NCBI RefSeq assembly: GCF_004357995.1
Contig: NZ_SMTK01000001.1
Location: forward strand, 682,001 to 746,000
From: Arthrobacter crusticola
GTDB taxonomy: Bacteria > Actinomycetota > Actinomycetes > Actinomycetales > Micrococcaceae
DNA length: 64,000 nt
Direction: 5' to 3'
This document shows, in pieces, positions 32,611 through 41,888 of the stretch (its first letter is position 1; the number at the start of each line of letters is the position of its first letter). The position numbers were made by a program, and so were the translations under genes. The notes under the pieces were generated by a model. That model was not told the DNA's origin and made no database searches. It saw nothing but the letters and a program-made list of their open reading frames with translations.

Positions 32611-33930
32611 CTAGAAATGCGTGATGCAGTAGGGGTTCTGCGCGTCCCGGAACAGGTCGTTGAGCAGCTCAATGGCCCCCTCGGTGAGCGGCTCCACGAG
32701 CCCGGCACCTACCAGTGCCGCGGGGCTGACCCCGCCCAGGTAAAGCGAGCCCAGCGCGCCGATGTCCAGGACCACGTCGACGTCCGAGTCGGAATCGACC
32801 CGCTCCACCCGCCCTCGGCCACCGGCCACGGTGAGCTGGTAGGTCCCGCCCGCGAGCCCCAGCGCGTCGGACACCTCGAGCACGAGCCGCCCCGAACTGC
32901 GGTAGCCCCGGCCCTCGAGCGCCTTCGCGACGTCTAGCAGGCGCACCCACAGGACGTCCTCGTGGCCGTTCACCCGGTAGCAGCGGCGGTCCGCAAGCGC
33001 CCAGGGCAGCGGATCGTCCACGGCCGCGCCGTCCCAGGTGATCTCCTGGATGAGGTCCAGTGCCCCGAGGTAGCGCCAGAGGGCGAGGTAGGACTCCTCG
33101 GTGCCGGCGACGAGGTCGATGACGCTGACGGTGTAGGGCTCCTTGGACCACCCGTCGAACCGGTAGGCGACGTAGCCGACGGCGTCCCCGGCGTCGTCGT
33201 AGTGAACCGCCGTGCGCACCGCCTTGTCTTCGACCGGCCGCTCGCGGCCCCACTGGCCGGAGACGCGGCGGGCGTAGGAGTACTGGCGTCCGACCGAGCC
33301 GCGCGTGCGCGCGTGGAAGCGGGCAAAGACCTCCGCGGAGAGCGCGGGGACCTCGTCGGGCTCCGCCAGCTCCGTGCGCCCCGTGGGGGTGCCGAGGATG
33401 GCGAACCGCTCCCGCACGTCCACGGTCACGCTGGTGGTGAAGGTGGCGCAGCCGAAGCCGAACCGCCCGTAGATGGTGGCCTCGGACGCCGTCAGCACCG
33501 CCACGGGCACCCCGGCGGCGGCCGCGCCCTGCAGGTCATCGGTCATCATGCGGCGCAGCAGGCCACGCCGCCGGTGGGACGGCCGCACAGTGACGGACGT
33601 GATGAGGTGGGCCGGGAGCGGCTCCAGGCCCCCGGCGTTGAGGGTGTTTCGCATCGAGGCGTACGTCGCGACCGGCACGGACCCGTCGACGGACAGCGCG
33701 CCCGGCGCGTCATCGTGTACACCGACCAGCACGCGCCCATCAGCGGTAAAGGCCCTCACGTAGGCCGGGTAGTCCTCGGCGTCGGCGCGCGGCTCGAAGA
33801 AGCCGACCCGGACGGCGTAGTGCCAGTTGGCGAACCGCCCGCCCGGCGAGGGGTCCTCCTCCGCCGTCACCTGAAATTTCTCAAGGCGCAGTTCGGTGGA
33901 GGTGCCCGGCGTCGTCGTCTGTGTGCTCAC
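32611..33930 (-). CDS. Eis-like GNAT family N-acetyltransferase
   Basis: A 439-residue protein built like mycobacterial Eis: two GNAT lobes plus a C-terminal SCP2-like domain. The acetyl-CoA loop is 'VTVRPSHRRRGLLRRMM', followed by 'LTASEATIYGRFGFG' with Y154 in the position of the general acid. The chain ends '...NPYCITHF', and in Eis the terminal Phe carboxylate is part of the active site. Eis enzymes acetylate amines on aminoglycosides and proteins. The true substrate here is unknown. It lies between rpsA and polA on the same strand, with about 55 bases to polA's 3' end. Confidence 0.88.
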   Translation of the reverse strand: MSTQTTTPGTSTELRLEKFQVTAEEDPSPGGRFANWHYAVRVGFFEPRADAEDYPAYVRAFTADGRVLVGVHDDAPGALSVDGSVPVATYASMRNTLNAGGLEPLPAHLITSVTVRPSHRRRGLLRRMMTDDLQGAAAAGVPVAVLTASEATIYGRFGFGCATFTTSVTVDVRERFAILGTPTGRTELAEPDEVPALSAEVFARFHARTRGSVGRQYSYARRVSGQWGRERPVEDKAVRTAVHYDDAGDAVGYVAYRFDGWSKEPYTVSVIDLVAGTEESYLALWRYLGALDLIQEITWDGAAVDDPLPWALADRRCYRVNGHEDVLWVRLLDVAKALEGRGYRSSGRLVLEVSDALGLAGGTYQLTVAGGRGRVERVDSDSDVDVVLDIGALGSLYLGGVSPAALVGAGLVEPLTEGAIELLNDLFRDAQNPYCITHF

Positions 33931-33985
33931 GCTCCAAGACCCTAGCCGGATTGCACGCCCTCCACCACAGGCCGGGGAGGATTCG

Positions 33986-36727
33986 TCAGTGTGCCGCCTC
34001 GTGCCAGCTCAGCCCGGTGCCGACCGAGACGTCCAAGGGAACGGACAGGTCGGCCGCTCCGGCCATCTGCTCGCGCACCAGCGCCTCCACGACGTCCTTC
34101 TCCCCCTCGGCGATTTCGAGGACCAGTTCGTCGTGCACCTGCAGCAGCATGCGCGAGGACAGGCCCTTGGCCTTGAGCGCGCCGTCGACGCCGAGCATCG
34201 CCTTCTTGATGATGTCGGCCGCCGAGCCCTGGATGGGCGCATTCAAGGCCGCCCGCTCCGACATCTCGCGCAACTGCCGGTTGTCGCTGGAGAGGTCCGG
34301 GAGGTACCGGCGCCGGCCCTCAATGGTCGAGGTGTAGCCGTCCTTGCGCGCCTGCTCGACAATGCCGCGCAGGTAGTCCCGCACCGCCCCGAACCGCTCG
34401 AAGTAGTCCCGCATCAGGGTGCGCGCCTCGTCGACGGAGATGGCCAGCTGCTTGGAGAGCCCGAAGGAGCTCAGCCCGTACACCAGGCCATAGGACATCG
34501 CCTTGACCTTCGAACGCATGGCGCTGGTGACCTCCTCCGGGGCGACCCCAAAGATGTGCGAGCCGACGAACCGGTGAAGGTCCTCCCCCTCGCGGAACGC
34601 CGAGATCAGGCCCTCATCCCCGGAGAGGTGGGCCATGATGCGCATTTCGATCTGGGAGTAGTCAGCGGTCATCAGGGTCTCGTAGCGGGTGCCGTCGGTG
34701 CCCTTCCCGACGACGAACACCTCGCGGATCCGCCGGCCCTCGTCCGAGCGCACCGGGATGTTCTGCAGGTTCGGGTTGATCGAGGACAGCCGGCCGGTCG
34801 CGGCGACCGTCTGGGCGTAGGTGGTGTGGATGCGCCCGTCCTCGGCCACGGACTTGCGCAGGCCCTCGACGGTCTGCCGGAGTTTCGTGGCGTCGCGGTA
34901 GGCCAGGAGCTGCTCAAGGAACGGGTGGCCGGTCTTGACGATCAGGTCGGTCAGGGCGTCGGCGTCGGTGGAGTACCCGGTCTTGATCTTCTTGGTCTTC
35001 GGCAGCCCGAGTTCCTCGAACAGCACCGTCTGGAGCTGCTTGGGTGAGCCGAGGTTGATCTCCTTGCCGATGATGCGGAACGCCTCGGCCCCGGCGGTGC
35101 TGATGGTCTTGGAGAAGTCGTCGAGGAGCCGGTCGAGGCGTTCGACGGAGACGGCGACGCCGGTGAGCTCCATCTCTGCCAGGACCTCGGACAGGGGCAG
35201 CTCCAGCTCTCCGAGGAGCCGGTTGGCGCCCTTCTCAACGAGCTGGCCCGCGAAGTGCTCGCTGAGCTGCAGGGCCGCGAAGGCGCGCATCACGGCGGGA
35301 CCGGCGACGTCCTTCTCCCCGAGTTCGAGGGCGAGCTGGCCCGAGGCGTTGCCCGGTGCCGCGCCGAGGGACAGGCGCAGGTGGTACTGGCTCAGGTCGG
35401 CCAGGTCGTAGCTGCGGCGGTCAGGCTGGATCAGGTAGCCCGAGATCGCAGTGTCGTCTACCTCGCCGGCCAGGTGCAGCCCGCGCGGGGCGAGCAGCTT
35501 GTAGGCCTCCTTGAAGTCGTGAACCACCTTGGGTGCGTCGAGGTCGGCCAGCCAGTGCGCGAGCACCTGCTCGGCCTCGGCGTCGAGCCCCTCGAACGGG
35601 ACGAAGGCGGCCGCGGTGGACGTGACGATGGCGATCCCGGTGACGTCCGTTCCCCCGGCGGTTGCCTCCGTGGCGAGGTGGACGGCAGCGGGGGCCTGGT
35701 TGGTGGACTTCAGCCACGCGGTCAGGGGCGCGGCCTCGGTGAGCACGACGTGCGGCGGCGGGGTCATCTCGTCGCCGGTTTCCTCGGCTTCCTCCTCGCC
35801 GAACAGGTCGAACAGCCGCTTACGCAGAGTGTTGAACTGCAGGGAGTCAAAAAGGTCCTCAACGGCGGAGCGGTCGGGGTGCTGGGAGACCATCGCGTCG
35901 AGGTCAACGGGCAGGTCGAGGTCGGTGAGCAGCCGGTTCAACCGGCGGTTGCGGCGGACGTCATCGGCGTGGGCCCGCAGCGCGTCGCCGACCTTGCCGC
36001 CGATCGAGTCGAGGTTCTCGAGGATCCCCTCGAGCCCGCCGTAGAGCTTAATCCACTTGGCGGCGGTCTTGGGCCCGACGCCGGGCACGCCGGGCAGGTT
36101 GTCGGCGCTCTCTCCGACGAGCGCGGCGAGGTCGGAGTACTGGTGCGGGGGCACGAAGTACTTCTCCTCGATGGCCTGAGCGTCCATCTGGGGGATGTTG
36201 GTGACGCCCTGCTTCGGGTACAGGACGGTGACCCGGTCGTTGACCAACTGGAAGGCGTCGCGGTCACCGCTGACCACCTGGACATCCCAGTCCTCGGCCG
36301 CTGCCTTGGTGGCGAGCGTGGCCAGGATGTCGTCGGCCTCGTAGCCGTCCAGGGAGATGGTGGGGATGCGCATCGCCTCCATCACCTTGATGATCAGGTC
36401 GACCTGCCCGTGGAACTCCTCGGGCGTCCGGGACCGGCCCGCCTTGTACTCGGTGTACTCCTCGGAACGGAAGGTCGGGGTATCGAGGTCGAAGGCCACG
36501 GCCACGTGTGTGGGCTTCTGGTCCTTGATGAGGTTGATCAGCATTGCGGTGAACCCGTACACCGCGTTGGTGTGCTGACCGGTGTCGGTTGAGAAGTTTT
36601 CGGGGGGCAGGGCGTAGAACGCCCGGAACGCCATTGAGTGTCCATCGATGACCAGGAGGCGGTTGCGCTGCCCCTTCGCTGTTCTCGGGGCGGGCAGGGT
36701 GGATCCAGGTTTGGTTGTTTCACTCAC
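33986..36727 (-). CDS. polA: DNA polymerase I
   Basis: A 913-residue repair/replication polymerase. The N-terminal 5' nuclease domain (about 1-300) contains 'LLVIDGHSMAFRAFYALP', 'DGYEADDILATLA' and 'VSGDRDAFQLV'. The central 3'-5' exonuclease-like domain lacks the usual DxE metal ligands, as in other actinobacterial PolA. The polymerase domain has motif A 'MTADYSQIEMRI', the O-helix 'MRSKVKAMSYGLVYG' and motif C 'LLQVHDELVLE'. The GTG at 36727 is preferred: TAGGCT (36735-36740, minus) lies 7 bases before it, and the longer frame to 36763 would overlap the divergent thioesterase start. Confidence 0.96.
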   Translation of the reverse strand: MSETTKPGSTLPAPRTAKGQRNRLLVIDGHSMAFRAFYALPPENFSTDTGQHTNAVYGFTAMLINLIKDQKPTHVAVAFDLDTPTFRSEEYTEYKAGRSRTPEEFHGQVDLIIKVMEAMRIPTISLDGYEADDILATLATKAAAEDWDVQVVSGDRDAFQLVNDRVTVLYPKQGVTNIPQMDAQAIEEKYFVPPHQYSDLAALVGESADNLPGVPGVGPKTAAKWIKLYGGLEGILENLDSIGGKVGDALRAHADDVRRNRRLNRLLTDLDLPVDLDAMVSQHPDRSAVEDLFDSLQFNTLRKRLFDLFGEEEAEETGDEMTPPPHVVLTEAAPLTAWLKSTNQAPAAVHLATEATAGGTDVTGIAIVTSTAAAFVPFEGLDAEAEQVLAHWLADLDAPKVVHDFKEAYKLLAPRGLHLAGEVDDTAISGYLIQPDRRSYDLADLSQYHLRLSLGAAPGNASGQLALELGEKDVAGPAVMRAFAALQLSEHFAGQLVEKGANRLLGELELPLSEVLAEMELTGVAVSVERLDRLLDDFSKTISTAGAEAFRIIGKEINLGSPKQLQTVLFEELGLPKTKKIKTGYSTDADALTDLIVKTGHPFLEQLLAYRDATKLRQTVEGLRKSVAEDGRIHTTYAQTVAATGRLSSINPNLQNIPVRSDEGRRIREVFVVGKGTDGTRYETLMTADYSQIEMRIMAHLSGDEGLISAFREGEDLHRFVGSHIFGVAPEEVTSAMRSKVKAMSYGLVYGLSSFGLSKQLAISVDEARTLMRDYFERFGAVRDYLRGIVEQARKDGYTSTIEGRRRYLPDLSSDNRQLREMSERAALNAPIQGSAADIIKKAMLGVDGALKAKGLSSRMLLQVHDELVLEIAEGEKDVVEALVREQMAGAADLSVPLDVSVGTGLSWHEAAH

Positions 36728-36734
36728 AGGTGCC

Positions 36735-36740
36735 AGCCTA
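36735..36740 (-). promoter_or_regulatory. -10 element TAGGCT of polA (decides the polA start)
   Basis: Minus-strand TAGGCT is followed by GGCACCT and the GTG at 36727, giving a leaderless mRNA. It lies within the 19-base gap between the polA and thioesterase start codons. Confidence 0.5.
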
Positions 36741-36746
36741 GTTCCC

Positions 36747-37232
36747 ATGGTCGACAATTTCACTCAGCCGCCCGCGGGCCGCTCCGCGAACAACCCGTAT
36801 GCCGAGGAACTCACCGCCGCGGGGGTCCCCCCGGAGATGCACGACTGGCTGGGCCGGCACGGGATCGGGCGCCTGACGGTGAAGATGGGCATCACCTTCT
36901 CGGAGATGAGCGCCGAGCGCATGGTGGCTTCGATGCCGGTCGCCGGCAACGAGCAGGTGGCCGGAATCCTGCACGGCGGTGCCCACCTGGTACTGGCCGA
37001 GACCCTTGGGTCCTTTGCTGCCGGAATCCATGCCGGCCCGGGACGGCACGCCCTGGGGATCGAGATCAGCGCCACCCACCACCGCAGCATCTCGGCCGGG
37101 ACGGTTACGGGGACGGCCACCGCCATCCACCTTGGGCGCACACTGACCACGCACGAGGTGGTGATGACCGACGAGGAGGGCCGCCGACTCTCCACGGCGC
37201 GGATCACCAACCTGATCCGCGACGCCCGCTAG
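36747..37232 (+). CDS. PaaI-family hotdog-fold thioesterase
   Basis: A 161-residue acyl-CoA thioesterase. The signature 'VAGILHGGAHLVLAETLGSFAAG' holds the HGG helix, followed by 'ALGIEISATHHRSI'. Relatives of this length act on 1,4-dihydroxy-2-naphthoyl-CoA in menaquinone synthesis or on phenylacetyl-CoA-type thioesters; neither is proven. It is divergent from polA with only 19 bases between start codons. A second PaaI-like gene in the window (15610-16149) is only distantly similar. Confidence 0.87.
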   Translation: MVDNFTQPPAGRSANNPYAEELTAAGVPPEMHDWLGRHGIGRLTVKMGITFSEMSAERMVASMPVAGNEQVAGILHGGAHLVLAETLGSFAAGIHAGPGRHALGIEISATHHRSISAGTVTGTATAIHLGRTLTTHEVVMTDEEGRRLSTARITNLIRDAR

Positions 37233-37360
37233 GGGGCTAACACGGGAGGCCGAAGCCTGCCAGCGCTCTCTGCTGCCGGCCGTCCGGCTCAAATCGTTTC
37301 CCCGCTGCAGCCCGCCGTCCTACGGTTTAATTACACGCAGGTGGTCCAAAACGGAGAGAA

Positions 37361-37564
37361 GTGAGAACGGTGGCAGCCGACGCACTTAGGAAATACCCGC
37401 TCATCCTCGCCCTCGGCGCAATGCTCCTCGTGGGCTGTGATGACCCCGGGAACCAGGACGGCGGAGGTTCCTCACCGGAGGAGACCTCGCAGTACGACGA
37501 CAACAACGGCATCGATACCGACCAGGGTGACGACGCCCGCGGTGAAGACAACGACAACCAGTGA
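37361..37564 (+). CDS. Small acidic lipoprotein
   Basis: A 67-residue precursor. A basic N-terminus and hydrophobic stretch end in the lipobox 'MLLVGC', so the mature protein would be a lipid-anchored 43-residue acidic peptide rich in Asp, Asn and Glu. The GTG at 37361 follows GGAGAGAA. Function unknown. Such short disordered lipoproteins are common in actinobacteria. Confidence 0.65.
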   Translation: MRTVAADALRKYPLILALGAMLLVGCDDPGNQDGGGSSPEETSQYDDNNGIDTDQGDDARGEDNDNQ

Positions 37565-37621
37565 CACCCGGCCGGGGCGGGCGTCCGCCGTCGGCCCCGC
37601 CGGCAGGACAGGAGTGCGCAA

Positions 37622-38146
37622 ATGAAACGGCGTAAGAGGCGGGTACAGAATTCGACCGGGGTGCGGCTGACCCTGATCCTGGGGTCCGCGGTGCAGGGGG
37701 CCTGCGCGGGCCTCGTGGGCGCCGCCGCCATGACCCTCGGCGAGAAAATCGAGCAGGCGCTGACCAAGCGGCCCGACTCGTATGTTCCGGGACGCACGCT
37801 GCGCACCCTGCTCGGCCGGCCGGTGTCGGACCGGGCGAAACCGGCCGCGGCCAATGTGGCGATGCACTGGGGAACGGGCGCGCTGCTCGGGGCGCTCCGG
37901 GGCATCTGGGCCATGACCGGCATCCGCGGGGGCGCCGCCAACGCCACCCACACCGTGGTGCGCCTCGCCTTCGACCAGACCCTGGAGAACGCGACGGGCG
38001 CCGGTGCGCCGCCGTCGCTCTGGCCGGTCGGGGAGAAGACGGTGGACTACCTCCACAAGGCGGTCTACTCCCTCGTCACGGGAGCTGCGGCCGACCGGTG
38101 GATCGCCCCGCGGCTGATCTCACGGCGGGGTGTCCGCAGCCACTGA
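37622..38146 (+). CDS. Hypothetical membrane-associated protein, 174 aa
   Basis: I do not recognise the family with certainty. A very basic N-terminus (KRRKRRVQ) precedes a small-residue-rich hydrophobic segment ('GSAVQGACAGLVGAAAMTLGE'-like region over ~22 residues). A second weakly hydrophobic stretch lies near 75-95 and a third near 140-155. The pattern resembles proteins that insert several short helices, such as DUF1440-type proteins. It follows the small lipoprotein by 57 bases and is convergent with the receiver gene. Confidence 0.6.
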   Translation: MKRRKRRVQNSTGVRLTLILGSAVQGACAGLVGAAAMTLGEKIEQALTKRPDSYVPGRTLRTLLGRPVSDRAKPAAANVAMHWGTGALLGALRGIWAMTGIRGGAANATHTVVRLAFDQTLENATGAGAPPSLWPVGEKTVDYLHKAVYSLVTGAAADRWIAPRLISRRGVRSH

Positions 38147-38168
38147 GCAGACCCGGGATGGTTGCTGC

Positions 38169-38564
38169 CTAGGACGGGACCGGCACGTTGCGTTTGTCCA
38201 GGCCGTCCTCAATGCGCCGGCGCAGCTCCGCAGGGCGGAAGGGCTTGGTGAGGTATTCGTCGGCCCCCGCCTCCGCGCCGCGGGCCTCATCGCGGGGGTC
38301 GGCGCGCGCGGTGAGCATGACGATCAGGGTTGAGGAAAACCGGCGGATCCGCCGTGCCACCTCAAACCCGTCGATGTCGGGCAGGCCGACGTCGAGAGTA
38401 ACCACCTGCGGGGCGATCCGCCGCACCATCTCGACCCCCGCCTGGCCCGCGGGCGCGGTGTGCACGGTGAATCCGAATCCCGTGAGCACCGCGTGGAGGA
38501 GGTCGCGGACGTCGTCGTCGTCTTCAATGACCACCGCGGCACGCGCTGGTTTATCGTCTTGCAT
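38169..38564 (-). CDS. Single-domain response regulator (receiver only)
   Basis: A 131-residue CheY-like receiver with no output domain. The acidic pocket is 'IEDDDDVRD', the phosphoacceptor is D58 in 'TLDVGLPDIDG', and K107 lies in 'LTKPF'. The spacing is canonical. TAGACT lies six bases before the ATG, so it is probably leaderless. The DosS-like kinase 2 kb away on the same strand could be a partner, but no direct operon links them. Confidence 0.88.
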   Translation of the reverse strand: MQDDKPARAAVVIEDDDDVRDLLHAVLTGFGFTVHTAPAGQAGVEMVRRIAPQVVTLDVGLPDIDGFEVARRIRRFSSTLIVMLTARADPRDEARGAEAGADEYLTKPFRPAELRRRIEDGLDKRNVPVPS

Positions 38565-38577
38565 TCGGCAAGTCTAC

Positions 38578-38835
38578 TCAACGCGGGGCCGCGGGATGGC
38601 GGCGCCCGAAGAGGAAGTAGGCGATCGGCCCGGCGACGTTGAGGAGACACGCTGCGGCCCATGCGGCCCTGCGGCCCCGGACCGCGGCCGCAGGGCGCCT
38701 GGCGAGGTCGGTGAGCGCAACGGCCATCAGCGTCGCCTGCACCGTTCCCAGCGCCATCACGGCTCGGCGCTGGTCAGGGTCGAGATCCTTCCACGACTTT
38801 CTGCGGGCCTCGCGGCCCCGGATGCTTCGGCTCAT
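38578..38835 (-). CDS. Small membrane protein with PLDc_N-like segment
   Basis: An 85-residue protein with a charged N-terminus and two hydrophobic segments (about 27-42 and 58-78). The second, reading 'AACLLNVAGPIAYFLFGRR', is the hallmark of the phospholipase D N-terminal (PLDc_N) membrane domain, found alone in many small actinobacterial proteins. It lies 13 bases upstream of the receiver gene on the same strand and overlaps that gene's likely promoter. Confidence 0.72.
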   Translation of the reverse strand: MSRSIRGREARRKSWKDLDPDQRRAVMALGTVQATLMAVALTDLARRPAAAVRGRRAAWAAACLLNVAGPIAYFLFGRRHPAAPR

Positions 38836-38895
38836 CCTGAATCCTTTCGGTCGGCGGCGCAGGGCGCCCGTGGCGCCGGCTCCGGCTGAGCGGTG

Positions 38896-39819
38896 TTACG
38901 AGGAATGAGCCGCCTGGGGGGCCGTGACCGCGACCAGGCCGACCCGCAGCTGCGGATCGGGGCGGTGCGGCACATCGGCGGTGATCCGCAGTTCCCAGCG
39001 CACCCGGAACCTCCCGGAATCCAGCGACGGCGACGGCAGGAAGCGCGGAGTGGCGACCTCGAACGGGATCACGGCCTCCGCTCCGGCGGCGGGCAACCCC
39101 TCCGTCACGGTGGTCGTGACGATCGTGTTTTCGGTGTGGCGGGGATGCTTCTGGGGGCGTTCACCGGACTGGCCCGCCGGCGTGGGCCCGTAGGCGACCG
39201 CCTCAAGCATTACCAGCTCCACCCGGACCGAACGCAGGGCTCCGTGGCGCGGTGCCACCCGGAGCCGCCCGGTGATCGGCGTCGCGTTGGTCAGGATGCG
39301 CCCCGAGAGTTCGACCAGCTCGAGGGACGCCGTCCACTCGACGGTGGTTTCCGGATCCTGGGCGGCATCGGAGCTGCAGCCCGCCGCGGCCGACTGGACG
39401 GTGAACATGCCCTCGCCTACGGATTCCGAGTCGTCCTGGGCGGACATGCGCACCCGAAGGATCCAGGAGATGCTGATCAGCTCCCCCCGCACGGAGGGAA
39501 GGTTGAGCGCCGGGACGGTGACGACGGCGCGGGTCCGATAGGTCTCCCCCGCCATCACCCTGCCGGCCGGCGGCAGGGGCTGCTGCGAGATGACATGGGT
39601 GGAGCGGTCCCGGGCGGTGTAGATCACGCCGTGGAGGTTGGTGCGGCCGTACCCGTAGTCGATCACCTGGACTACCTCGAGGACCACCTGATCGGCCACC
39701 ACGTCGCGTTCGGCGACGGCCTCGATGTCGACGGCGAAGCTTTCGCCCTCCACCACGGCACGTTTGGCCGGAAGCGGACGGATATCGATATCCAAGGGGG
39801 GTGTTCTGCGCTGCTGCAT
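38896..39819 (-). CDS. Arrestin-like (Spo0M-like) beta-sandwich protein, 307 aa
   Basis: The sequence is dominated by alternating beta-strand patterns: 'RAVVEGESFAVDIEAVAERDVVADQVVLEVVQVIDYGYG' (two strands of an Ig-like sandwich), 'TRAVVTVPALNLPSVRGELISISWILRV' and a second sandwich after about residue 190. This two-domain arrangement resembles arrestin-fold proteins such as Spo0M; the family call is an impression, not a match. No signal peptide. The gene ends 60 bases from the start of the small membrane protein. Confidence 0.5.
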   Translation of the reverse strand: MQQRRTPPLDIDIRPLPAKRAVVEGESFAVDIEAVAERDVVADQVVLEVVQVIDYGYGRTNLHGVIYTARDRSTHVISQQPLPPAGRVMAGETYRTRAVVTVPALNLPSVRGELISISWILRVRMSAQDDSESVGEGMFTVQSAAAGCSSDAAQDPETTVEWTASLELVELSGRILTNATPITGRLRVAPRHGALRSVRVELVMLEAVAYGPTPAGQSGERPQKHPRHTENTIVTTTVTEGLPAAGAEAVIPFEVATPRFLPSPSLDSGRFRVRWELRITADVPHRPDPQLRVGLVAVTAPQAAHSS

Positions 39820-39832
39820 CGGCCGGCCTTTC

Positions 39833-40087
39833 CTACCCCTGAGGGAGCGGCGGATTCAACGGCGCCGCCAGCTGCTGTCCGGCGGCTTCATCGGACTTCC
39901 GCGCAATGAAGCGCAGGTCCTCGGGGGTCAACTCCATCTGGCCGTGCTGGCTATCGCTCTCCGGGTGGCCTGCGGCCCGACGGACAGCCCCGGCCACCGT
40001 CCGCGGAAGCACCGCACATCCGCGGTTCGTCGTGATCCATCGGCGGGTGGGCTGGTCAAGCTTGTCCCAGGTTTCCTCAAGGCTCAT
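39833..40087 (-). CDS. Small hypothetical protein, 84 aa
   Basis: Begins 'MSLEETWDKLDQPTRRWITTNRGCAVLP' (shown in part) and ends with a Pro-rich tail. A middle 'LTPEDLRFIARKSDE' helix is present. I recall similar short proteins in Arthrobacter-like genomes but no assigned function. It ends 13 bases from the start of the arrestin-like gene, suggesting a shared transcript. The ATG at 40087 is preferred over the open frame that runs to 40222 into the kinase gene's 3' end. Confidence 0.6.
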   Translation of the reverse strand: MSLEETWDKLDQPTRRWITTNRGCAVLPRTVAGAVRRAAGHPESDSQHGQMELTPEDLRFIARKSDEAAGQQLAAPLNPPLPQG

Positions 40088-40181
40088 TAAATGCTCCGAT
40101 CCGTTGGAGATGGTGCGCCGTCGCCACAAGTAAAGCGCAAGTTCCGGCCCCTGCACAGGGGCTTTCGTCCTCCACCGGCCC

Positions 40182-41888
40182 TTACCGCGGAAGAGGCACC
40201 GTCCACGAGAGCCTCGTTCCATGGCCCGGGGCGCTCACGGGGACAAACGTTCCCCCGACCGCCGCCGCACGGTGCTGCATATTGGAGAGGCCGCTGGTGC
40301 GGCCGGGGTCCCGGAAGCCCTTCCCGTCGTCCTCGATCAGCAGCTTCACCTGCCCTCCCCGCACCGAGACGGTGATGGTGATGTGGAGCGCCCCCGAGTG
40401 CCGCAGGGCATTCGACAGGCCCTCCGAGAGCACGGCCAGCAGGTGACCTGCCACCGGTTCCGGTATGCCGTCCACCGGGCCGCGCATCTGCAGCTCCGGC
40501 GTCGTGCCCGCCTGCCAGGTGCCGTCCTGCACCGCCCGGACGATCCGTGAGCTAAGCCGCTCGCGCCCGCCGTTGTCGCCGAGGGCGTAGATGGTGTCCC
40601 GCAGCCCCCGGATCGTCTCATCGAGTTCCCCGGTGATGGAGTTGATACGCTGCTGCGCGACCGGGTCCGTTGTGTGGCGGCGCAGGCTCTGCACGCTCAG
40701 TCCGGCGGCGAAAATGCGCTGGATCACCAGGTCGTGGAGGTCCCGCGCGATGCGGTCCCGGTCGGAGAAGACGATCTGCTGCTCGCGCATGAGGTGGGCG
40801 TGGGCCAGCTCCAGGGCCAGCGCCGCACGCGAGCAGTACACCTCGTTCATCTCGACGTCGACCTGCCCGTACCCGGGCGCTCCGAACGGGCGGGCAAGGA
40901 TCAGGATTCCGGCGTGGGTACCCTTGTGGCCCAGTGCCGCCACCAGGACGGGACCGAGTTCCTCAGCGGCCGCCGCCCCCGCCCAGAGGTCAGGGGCCCG
41001 GCACAGGACGGAATCCCCGGTGGTCAGCAGGTGCGCGATGGGAGTGCTGTCGGCGGCGATGGCGTGGCCCTTAACCAGGTGGCTGTCGCCGACGGCCGTG
41101 CCGCAGCGCAGCACGCGGCCGCCCGGATCGGGGAAAGCGATCATCGCCACTGCGGACTCGGACTGCTCGAGGGCGCCTTCGGCAATCAGGTCGAGGCCCG
41201 CGGCTTCGGCCGTGGGGTTGCCCATCAGTCGTTCGCTGACGTCCATGCCGGCCTCGAGCCACCGTTGGCGCCGCGTGGCGTCCTCGAACAGGCGCGCGTT
41301 TTCGATGGCGACGCCCGCCGCTGCGGCCAGCGCCACGGCGAGCTCCTCATCTTCGGCCGTGAAGTGCTCCCCGCCCTCCTTCTCGGTGAGGTAGAGGTTT
41401 CCGAAGGCAACTCCGCGCACCCGCACCGGAACGCCGAGGAACGTGCGCATGGGCGGGTGGTGTTCGGGGAAGCCGCTGGCCTGCGGGTGCTCGTTGAGGT
41501 CGGAAAGGCGAATCCGCCGGGGGTCCCGGATCAGGTGCCCCAGCACCCCGCGGCCCTGGGGCATCTCCCCGACGCGGCGGGCCTGGTCCTCCTCCATGCC
41601 GACCGTGACGAAGTGGGTCAGGGCGTCGTCGGGTCCGATGACCCCCAGCGCCCCGTAGCGCGCCCCCACAAGCTGGCAGGCGGAGGTCACCACCCGGTCA
41701 AGCACCGCCTCGAGGCTGAGGTTCTCCGCGAGGGACATGACCGCGGAGAGCAGGCCCTGAAGCCGTTCCTGGGTGTGGAGGAGGTCCTCGGTGTGCGGCA
41801 GGAAGTCCTTGAGCACCTGGTCCGCGCCGGCCAGGGAGGACTGCGCCACGGACGCACGGCGGGGGCCCGGCGCCGACGCCGTCACCAT
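40182..41888 (-). CDS. DosS/DevS-like GAF-GAF sensor histidine kinase
   Basis: A 568-residue cytosolic kinase. Two GAF domains occupy about 45-200 and 215-370. The first contains 'FPEHHPPMRTFLGVPVRVRGVAFGNLYLTEK', split over a conserved His-Pro-Pro-Met motif that in DevS-type GAF domains lies close to the heme; heme binding here is inference. The HisKA_3 box 'DRIARDLHDLVIQR' gives phosphoacceptor H385, and the HATPase has 'LSEGLSNALRHS', 'DDGKGF' and 'GHGTRLSW'. The ATG at 41888 is chosen. The cognate NarL-type regulator is not adjacent. A phased repeat array lies upstream at 42115. Confidence 0.9.
   Translation of the reverse strand: MVTASAPGPRRASVAQSSLAGADQVLKDFLPHTEDLLHTQERLQGLLSAVMSLAENLSLEAVLDRVVTSACQLVGARYGALGVIGPDDALTHFVTVGMEEDQARRVGEMPQGRGVLGHLIRDPRRIRLSDLNEHPQASGFPEHHPPMRTFLGVPVRVRGVAFGNLYLTEKEGGEHFTAEDEELAVALAAAAGVAIENARLFEDATRRQRWLEAGMDVSERLMGNPTAEAAGLDLIAEGALEQSESAVAMIAFPDPGGRVLRCGTAVGDSHLVKGHAIAADSTPIAHLLTTGDSVLCRAPDLWAGAAAAEELGPVLVAALGHKGTHAGILILARPFGAPGYGQVDVEMNEVYCSRAALALELAHAHLMREQQIVFSDRDRIARDLHDLVIQRIFAAGLSVQSLRRHTTDPVAQQRINSITGELDETIRGLRDTIYALGDNGGRERLSSRIVRAVQDGTWQAGTTPELQMRGPVDGIPEPVAGHLLAVLSEGLSNALRHSGALHITITVSVRGGQVKLLIEDDGKGFRDPGRTSGLSNMQHRAAAVGGTFVPVSAPGHGTRLSWTVPLPR

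Noticed and set aside
33896-36592. Long plus-strand frames antisense to polA (383 and 445 codons)
   Set aside because: They are third-position GC shadows with valine/leucine/glycine-rich, domain-free translations; polA on the minus strand is unambiguous.
36728-36763. polA start at 36763
   Set aside because: It overlaps the start of the divergent thioesterase gene, and a -10 hexamer lies 7 bases before the GTG at 36727.
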